Under the pieces are notes generated by a model. The model ran no database searches and had not been told where the DNA came from. It saw nothing but the letters and a program-made list of their open reading frames with translations. A program made the translations under genes and the position numbers. Below are positions 35,753-39,890 of a stretch of 39,890 nucleotides of DNA, one piece after another (positions within the stretch are counted from its first letter, which is position 1; every line of letters starts with the position of its first letter). The DNA comes from an uncultured Alphaproteobacteria bacterium (GTDB lineage: Bacteria > Pseudomonadota > Alphaproteobacteria > Sphingomonadales > SMXR01): the NCBI GenBank assembly GCA_937126915.1, contig CAKZLM010000112.1:1-39890 (forward strand), read 5' to 3'.

Positions 35753-37486
35753 ATGTCGCAAACTGTTGATCTGAATTTTTTACGTGAACAAACCATTGGT
35801 ATTGATAGCTGGTTCGATACGCCTTATGGCCGTCGTTTGTTAACCTATGCTGATTACACCGCTTCTGGTCGGGGGCTTCACTTTGTTGAAGAACATATTA
35901 AAAACCATATGGTTCTTTACGCCAATACCCACACTGAAGATGATATCACGGGCCGCCAAATGTCGGCGATTATGCATGATGCAGAAAAAGTCATTAAGTC
36001 ATGTGTTAATGCCAATGAAGATAATTGCATCATCTCAATCGGTTCGGGCGCCACGGGTGCTATTTATCGTTTGCAGCAAATTTTGGGGATCGCCTTACCT
36101 GCGCAAAGCTATGAAAATATTTACCGTGTTTTAGAAGAAAAATTTGATAAACAAGGCGTTGAAGCCTTTGAGCAGGGTGTTAGTGAAACCAGCCCTGTTG
36201 TGTTCATTGGTCCTTATGAGCATCACTCAAACGAAGTTTCATGGCGTTCTGGCATGGCAACGGTTGTAACCGTTCGTTTGACAGAAAATGGGGAAATTGA
36301 TTTAGCCCATTTAGAAGAATTATTAAAAGCGCCTCAGTATAAAAACCGCCTACGTATTGGGTCGTTTTCTGCAGCGTCTAATGTGACGGGCATGCGTTCT
36401 GACGTTAAAGGCATTACCAAGTTACTGCATAAATATGATGCCTTGGCGTGTTTTGATTATGCCGCGTCTGGGCCTTATGATCCCATCGACATGAACCCCG
36501 GTGCTGAAGATGGCATTGATCTTTCGTTGGATGCTGTTTTTGTTTCACCGCATAAATTTATTGGCGGGCCTGGTTCAGCTGGTACACTGATTTTTAATAA
36601 ACGCCTTTATAAAACACATCTGTGCCCTGCAATTGCAGGCGGTGGCACGGTTTCTTACGTCAACGAAGAAGACCAAGACTTTTTTGATGACATTGAAGAG
36701 CGTGAAAATGCTGGCACACCTGGTATTTTGCAGGTTTTAAGAACTGCTGCAGCCTTTGCCATTAAGCGCGACGTTGGCGAACAAAATATCCATGACATTG
36801 AAGAGCGTTATATCCGCCAAGCTTTTGATCAATGGTCAAAAAATGACAATATTGAAATTTTGGGTAACCCTAACCCTGAAAAGCGTGTAGCGATTATTTC
36901 TTTCAACGTGAAATCGCCAGATGGCAAATATCTGCACCCTAAATTTGTGACCGCCTTTATCAATGATATGTTTGGCATTCAAACCCGTGCGGGTTGTGCC
37001 TGTGCAGGGCCATATGGTCACCGTTTATTGGGTATTGGTATGGACCAATCACATCAATATCGCGATGCCATCGCAAAGGGTTGGTCTGGTGTGAAACCGG
37101 GGTGGTGCCGTCTTGGTTTTCATTTCACGATGGAACCAGAAGAAGTGCAATATATGATCGACGTTGTGGATTTTGTTGCCAACCATGGTCATTTGTTCAT
37201 GACAGATTATCACTTTGACCTTAAGTCAGGATTGTGGAGCCATAAGCAAGCAAAATCTCTAGACGCTGATTTTCTGACGGGCCTTTATGAAGGGGAAAAA
37301 GAAGCGGAACCTGCGGCGACAGTTTTACAGCGCACAGCCTATTATGAAAACAGCCTGCGTCAGGCCTATGAGCGCGCCTATGCCCTATCACGTAAAAGCT
37401 TGGGTGAATGTTGTGATTTGGGGTCAGACCTTGAAAAGCTACGTTTCTTTAGCTTGTTTGCTGTCAGTGTCGGTGATCATGCTTAA
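35753..37486 (+). CDS. Cysteine-desulfurase-like class V aminotransferase with C-terminal extension
   Basis: About 577 residues from the ATG at 35753, which I prefer; the ATG at 35732 adds seven codons and has no ribosome site. Fold type I PLP enzyme. Residues about 20-460 follow the NifS/SufS pattern: SIGSGATGAIYRL, GPYEHHSNEVSWR, FDYAASGPYDPID, and the PLP lysine Lys268 in FVSPHKFIGGPGSAG. Near the C-end of the core is TRAGCACAGPYGHRLLG, with Cys415 and Cys417 where SufS enzymes carry their catalytic Cys loop. A further 110 residues (about 465-577), rich in charge and aromatic residues, are not part of the normal SufS fold. No suf or isc genes are near. It may be a desulfurase, a lyase or an aminotransferase; substrate unknown. 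Confidence 0.8.
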   Translation: MSQTVDLNFLREQTIGIDSWFDTPYGRRLLTYADYTASGRGLHFVEEHIKNHMVLYANTHTEDDITGRQMSAIMHDAEKVIKSCVNANEDNCIISIGSGATGAIYRLQQILGIALPAQSYENIYRVLEEKFDKQGVEAFEQGVSETSPVVFIGPYEHHSNEVSWRSGMATVVTVRLTENGEIDLAHLEELLKAPQYKNRLRIGSFSAASNVTGMRSDVKGITKLLHKYDALACFDYAASGPYDPIDMNPGAEDGIDLSLDAVFVSPHKFIGGPGSAGTLIFNKRLYKTHLCPAIAGGGTVSYVNEEDQDFFDDIEERENAGTPGILQVLRTAAAFAIKRDVGEQNIHDIEERYIRQAFDQWSKNDNIEILGNPNPEKRVAIISFNVKSPDGKYLHPKFVTAFINDMFGIQTRAGCACAGPYGHRLLGIGMDQSHQYRDAIAKGWSGVKPGWCRLGFHFTMEPEEVQYMIDVVDFVANHGHLFMTDYHFDLKSGLWSHKQAKSLDADFLTGLYEGEKEAEPAATVLQRTAYYENSLRQAYERAYALSRKSLGECCDLGSDLEKLRFFSLFAVSVGDHA

Positions 37487-37515
37487 GCGATTTGGTTAAG
37501 AGACAAAAAATTGAA

Positions 37516-37549
37516 AGAGGGGCGATCAACATGATGGCCCCTCTTTTTT
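37516..37549 (+). terminator. Rho-independent terminator after the class V aminotransferase
   Basis: AGAGGGGC (37516-37523) pairs with GCCCCTCT (37537-37544) and is followed by Ts to 37549. An A-run on the left may let it also stop the opposing eipA transcript. Confidence 0.88.
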
Positions 37550-37579
37550 GTGTTGCTGATAAAAAGTGTCTAAGGATAC

Positions 37580-37595
37580 CCCATTTTAAAATGGG
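37580..37595. repeat. Perfect 16-base palindrome across the eipA stop codon
   Basis: CCCATTTTAAAATGGG is its own reverse complement and spans the last codons and stop of the eipA gene (stop at 37586-37588). It has no loop, so it would cruciform or be a protein site rather than a good hairpin. It may be chance. Confidence 0.5.
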
Positions 37596-38209
37596 TTATA
37601 GGTGCGGTCTTTGCTGAATTTGATATAATTCACATTGGCACCAAGGCGTAAGCCAACCCCCAGTCTGATGGGCACCACAACAATGTCGTCGCGTTGGTGA
37701 TAAGATAGCGATAAACCGCCAATCACATAGGCATTGCCCTCAACAGCAGGGAAGCGTTCGAATAATTCTTCGGTATCATACAGGTTATAAACCAGCGCAA
37801 AAACGCGGCTGAAATTACCGCCTGTTTCAAGGCCAATAGATGGGCCAATCCAATGCACTTCACGGCTGCCTTCAATGGCGTGTACAAGGGTGCCGTCACC
37901 GGCTTTTAAACCAACGATAAAACTGCCTGATCCTTCTTGCCCAACGATATAGCCGTTGGGTTTTCCAAGGTCAGAAAACACCTTTTCAATGGCGGTTGCG
38001 ACACCCTCAGCACCCTTGCCAAAATGCTTTTCCGCTTCACCAATGATGGTGCTTTGGTCATATTGGCTGTCAATGGACCCTTTGACACGGCTGTTTTGTG
38101 ACAGGGTGGGTGTTTGCTCAATTTCCTTAAACTTTTCGCTGGTGCTGCTACAGGCTGCGACGAAAAAACATAAAACCACAATGGTCAGTCTCGACATTGA
38201 TAATGTCAT
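37586..38209 (-). CDS. eipA: EipA/DUF1134 envelope-integrity lipoprotein
   Basis: 207 residues. Signal peptide with lipobox FVAAC, so Cys20 is probably lipidated. The mature region has a Ser/Glu-rich linker (21-60), then the DUF1134 domain (about 65-207). The family signature is clear: EGSREVHWIGPSIGLETGG, VYNLYDTEELFERFPAVEG, IRLGVGLRLGANVNYI, and a terminal YNPF. In Brucella the DUF1134 protein EipA is periplasmic and needed for envelope-stress resistance. The lipobox here suggests membrane anchoring. GGGGAA precedes the ATG. It stands alone. Confidence 0.9.
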   Translation of the reverse strand: MTLSMSRLTIVVLCFFVAACSSTSEKFKEIEQTPTLSQNSRVKGSIDSQYDQSTIIGEAEKHFGKGAEGVATAIEKVFSDLGKPNGYIVGQEGSGSFIVGLKAGDGTLVHAIEGSREVHWIGPSIGLETGGNFSRVFALVYNLYDTEELFERFPAVEGNAYVIGGLSLSYHQRDDIVVVPIRLGVGLRLGANVNYIKFSKDRTYNPF

Positions 38210-38278
38210 GGATTGTTCCCCTTTTTATCTATTACGAGAAATAAGCAAACAATGTGGAAAAAACAAGGCGATAAATTA

Positions 38279-38307
38279 TTGAAAATATTTTCCAAAAAGC
38301 CTGTACT
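38279..38307 (+). promoter_or_regulatory. Possible promoter of the acyl-CoA ligase gene
   Basis: TTGAAA (38279-38284), 17-base spacer, TGTACT (38302-38307). The -35 is good, the -10 only fair. It would give a leader of about 80 bases. Confidence 0.3.
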
Positions 38308-38392
38308 TTTAGGGCGTGATACGGAAATATGTGAACCAATCAATCAAGAATCACCTATAGGGAAACGATAATAAATTCTAGGGAGGAAATTT

Positions 38393-39890
38393 ATGTTAGG
38401 TCTTATGCAAGATTGGCCGATGGTTGTAACGCGCTTTTTGGATCATGCCGCTGAGCAACACAGTGACACTGAAATTGTAACCGCAACAGTCGAAGGCGGT
38501 ATGCACCGCTACACTTACAAAGACTGTCATGTGCGGTCAAAAAAATTGGCGCAAGCCCTGCAGAAATTTGGAATCAAAATTGGGGATCGCGTTGCCACGT
38601 TAGCATGGAATACTTACCGCCATGTTGAGGCATGGTACGGCATCGCTGGTATTGGTGCAGTAGCCCACACCATTAACCCACGCTTATTCGCTGAACAAAT
38701 TATTTATATCGCTAATCATGCGGAAGACCGCTTGCTATTGGTTGATTTGACATTTGTGCCTTTAGTTGAGGCCTTGCAAGACAAGCTTACCAGTATCGAA
38801 GCCTATGTTATTTTGACCGATAAAGAGCATATGCCAGAAACCAGTCTTAAAAATGTTATCTGTTATGAAGATTTTGTTGAGGCAGAAGACGGTGATTTCA
38901 AATGGCCAGAGTTTGATGAAAACACCGCTGCTGGTCTTTGCTATACATCTGGCACTACTGGAAACCCTAAAGGGGTTCTTTACAGCCATCGCTCAAACGT
39001 GCTGCACACTTTTGCCGCCATTTCGACTGATACCTTAGGTCTATCTGCCCGCGACACCATTTTACCCGTGGTACCAATGTTCCATGCTAATGCGTGGGGC
39101 ATTCCATACGCCACGGCTGCAACAGGGGCAAAGTTGGTTCTGAACGGCCCTGTGTTTGATGGCGAAAATATGTATAAACTGCTACAAGCTGAAAAAGTAA
39201 CCCGCACCGCTGCGGTTCCAACGGTATGGTTGATGCTGCTTGATTACATGCAGAAAAATAATCTTACCTTGGATGATATGAAATCTGTGACCATTGGTGG
39301 ATCTGCGGCACCGCGCAGCATGATTGAAGCCTTCCAAGAAAATTATGGTATCGAGGTAACCCACGCGTGGGGTATGACTGAAACCAGCCCAATTGGCACC
39401 GTTGGCACCTTAAATCAGCACACCAAAGATGTGTCCGGTAAAGAAAAGGTTGATTTACAATGCAAGCAAGGCCGCGCGCCATTTGGTGTTGAGCTAAAAA
39501 TTACTGATGGTGATGGTAAAGAACTTCCGCATGATGGTAAGGCTTTTGGTCATCTATTGGTTCGTGGGCCATGGATTGTGAAAGAATATTTCAAGTCTGA
39601 AGGCGGTGTCATTGTTGATGAAGATGGTTGGTTTGATACTGGTGATGTGGCCACCATTGATCCAGCTGGTTATATGCAAATCACCGATCGTTCGAAAGAT
39701 GGTGTGAAATCCGGCGGTGAGTGGATTTCATCTATCGAATTGGAAAACGCTGCCGTTGGTCACCCCGCTGTGGCTGAGGCCGCTGTCATCGGCGTGTACC
39801 ACCCTAAATGGGATGAGCGTCCGTTAGTGATCTGTATTTTAAAGGAGGGTGCTAGCTTAACCCGTGAAGAAATGCACGACTATTTATCTG
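38393..39890 (+). CDS. Acyl-CoA synthetase (fatty-acyl/DmdB-like), cut by window edge
   Basis: The first 499 codons; the gene continues beyond the window. Start ATG with GGGAGGAAA ahead. ANL-superfamily adenylate-forming enzyme: MLGLMQDWPMVVTRFLDHAA at the N-terminus, LAWNTYRHVEAWYGI, the phosphate loop YTSGTTGNPKGV, PMFHANAWG, HAWGMTETSPIGT, the TGDVATID motif, and the hinge-region SKDGVKSGGEWISS. It activates a carboxylic acid with ATP and CoA. This subfamily includes medium/long-chain fatty-acyl ligases and 3-methylmercaptopropionyl-CoA ligase (DmdB) of DMSP breakdown, which sequence alone does not separate here. No dmdA, dmdC or beta-oxidation gene is visible. Confidence 0.93.
   Translation, partial: MLGLMQDWPMVVTRFLDHAAEQHSDTEIVTATVEGGMHRYTYKDCHVRSKKLAQALQKFGIKIGDRVATLAWNTYRHVEAWYGIAGIGAVAHTINPRLFAEQIIYIANHAEDRLLLVDLTFVPLVEALQDKLTSIEAYVILTDKEHMPETSLKNVICYEDFVEAEDGDFKWPEFDENTAAGLCYTSGTTGNPKGVLYSHRSNVLHTFAAISTDTLGLSARDTILPVVPMFHANAWGIPYATAATGAKLVLNGPVFDGENMYKLLQAEKVTRTAAVPTVWLMLLDYMQKNNLTLDDMKSVTIGGSAAPRSMIEAFQENYGIEVTHAWGMTETSPIGTVGTLNQHTKDVSGKEKVDLQCKQGRAPFGVELKITDGDGKELPHDGKAFGHLLVRGPWIVKEYFKSEGGVIVDEDGWFDTGDVATIDPAGYMQITDRSKDGVKSGGEWISSIELENAAVGHPAVAEAAVIGVYHPKWDERPLVICILKEGASLTREEMHDYLS

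Noticed and set aside
38252-38371. 39-codon frame ahead of the acyl-CoA ligase
   Set aside because: Lys-rich, no clear ribosome site, and it overlaps the probable promoter of the ligase. Too weak to call.

Overview
The window reads as the chromosome of a Gram-negative alphaproteobacterium with moderate, AT-leaning base composition. Four things support this: a circularly permuted two-piece tmRNA gene, an alphaproteobacterial-type serC leader, an EipA/DUF1134 protein, and the gene orders yebC-ruvCAB-ybgC-tolQRAB-pal-cpoB and rluD-rpoH. The genus cannot be fixed from sequence alone. A free-living member of a Rhodospirillales-, Sneathiella- or Kordiimonas-like lineage would fit. I see no CRISPR array, insertion sequence, prophage, tRNA or rRNA, so this is mostly core genome.

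Layout. Positions 1-6,000 are mainly minus strand and envelope-related: an outer-membrane beta-barrel protein whose C-terminal beta-signal lies in the -1 frame, a MotA/ExbB-like plus OmpA/MotB-like pair, a small secreted CYD-motif protein (plus strand), a divergent OmpA-fold protein, suhB and efp. At 6,248-9,136 is an orphan hybrid sensor kinase. At 9,250-9,612 (minus) is the permuted ssrA gene, with an 11-residue tag reading ANDNEALAVAA. Two small conserved genes follow, then the plus-strand series yebC, ruvC, ruvA, ruvB, ybgC, tolQ, tolR, tolA, tolB, pal, cpoB, tilS, ftsH, glmM, thiD, serC, serA, purA (10,789-30,109). At 30,341-32,851 is a two-gene module: a tail-anchored pseudokinase and a small polytopic membrane protein. 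rpoH and rluD are on the minus strand. A single-TM protein, a cold-shock protein and an unusual cysteine-desulfurase-like enzyme follow on the plus strand. EipA is on the minus strand, and a truncated acyl-CoA ligase runs off the right edge.

How the genes work together. The ruv genes resolve Holliday junctions. The Tol-Pal-CpoB set energises outer-membrane constriction at division. The two MotA/TolQ-type motors in the window (1,910-3,076 and 14,376-15,107), three OmpA-fold proteins (812-1,900, 3,848-4,312, pal), EipA and the beta-barrel protein make this a window rich in envelope maintenance. tmRNA, EF-P, FtsH and RpoH cover ribosome rescue and proteostasis. glmM, thiD, serC, serA and purA are biosynthetic.

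The observations most worth following up are the frame-split end of the beta-barrel gene, the kinase-dead protein with its membrane partner, the two identical-loop hairpins in the tmRNA, the structured leader and promoter of pal, and a possible 53-residue membrane peptide between tilS and ftsH.
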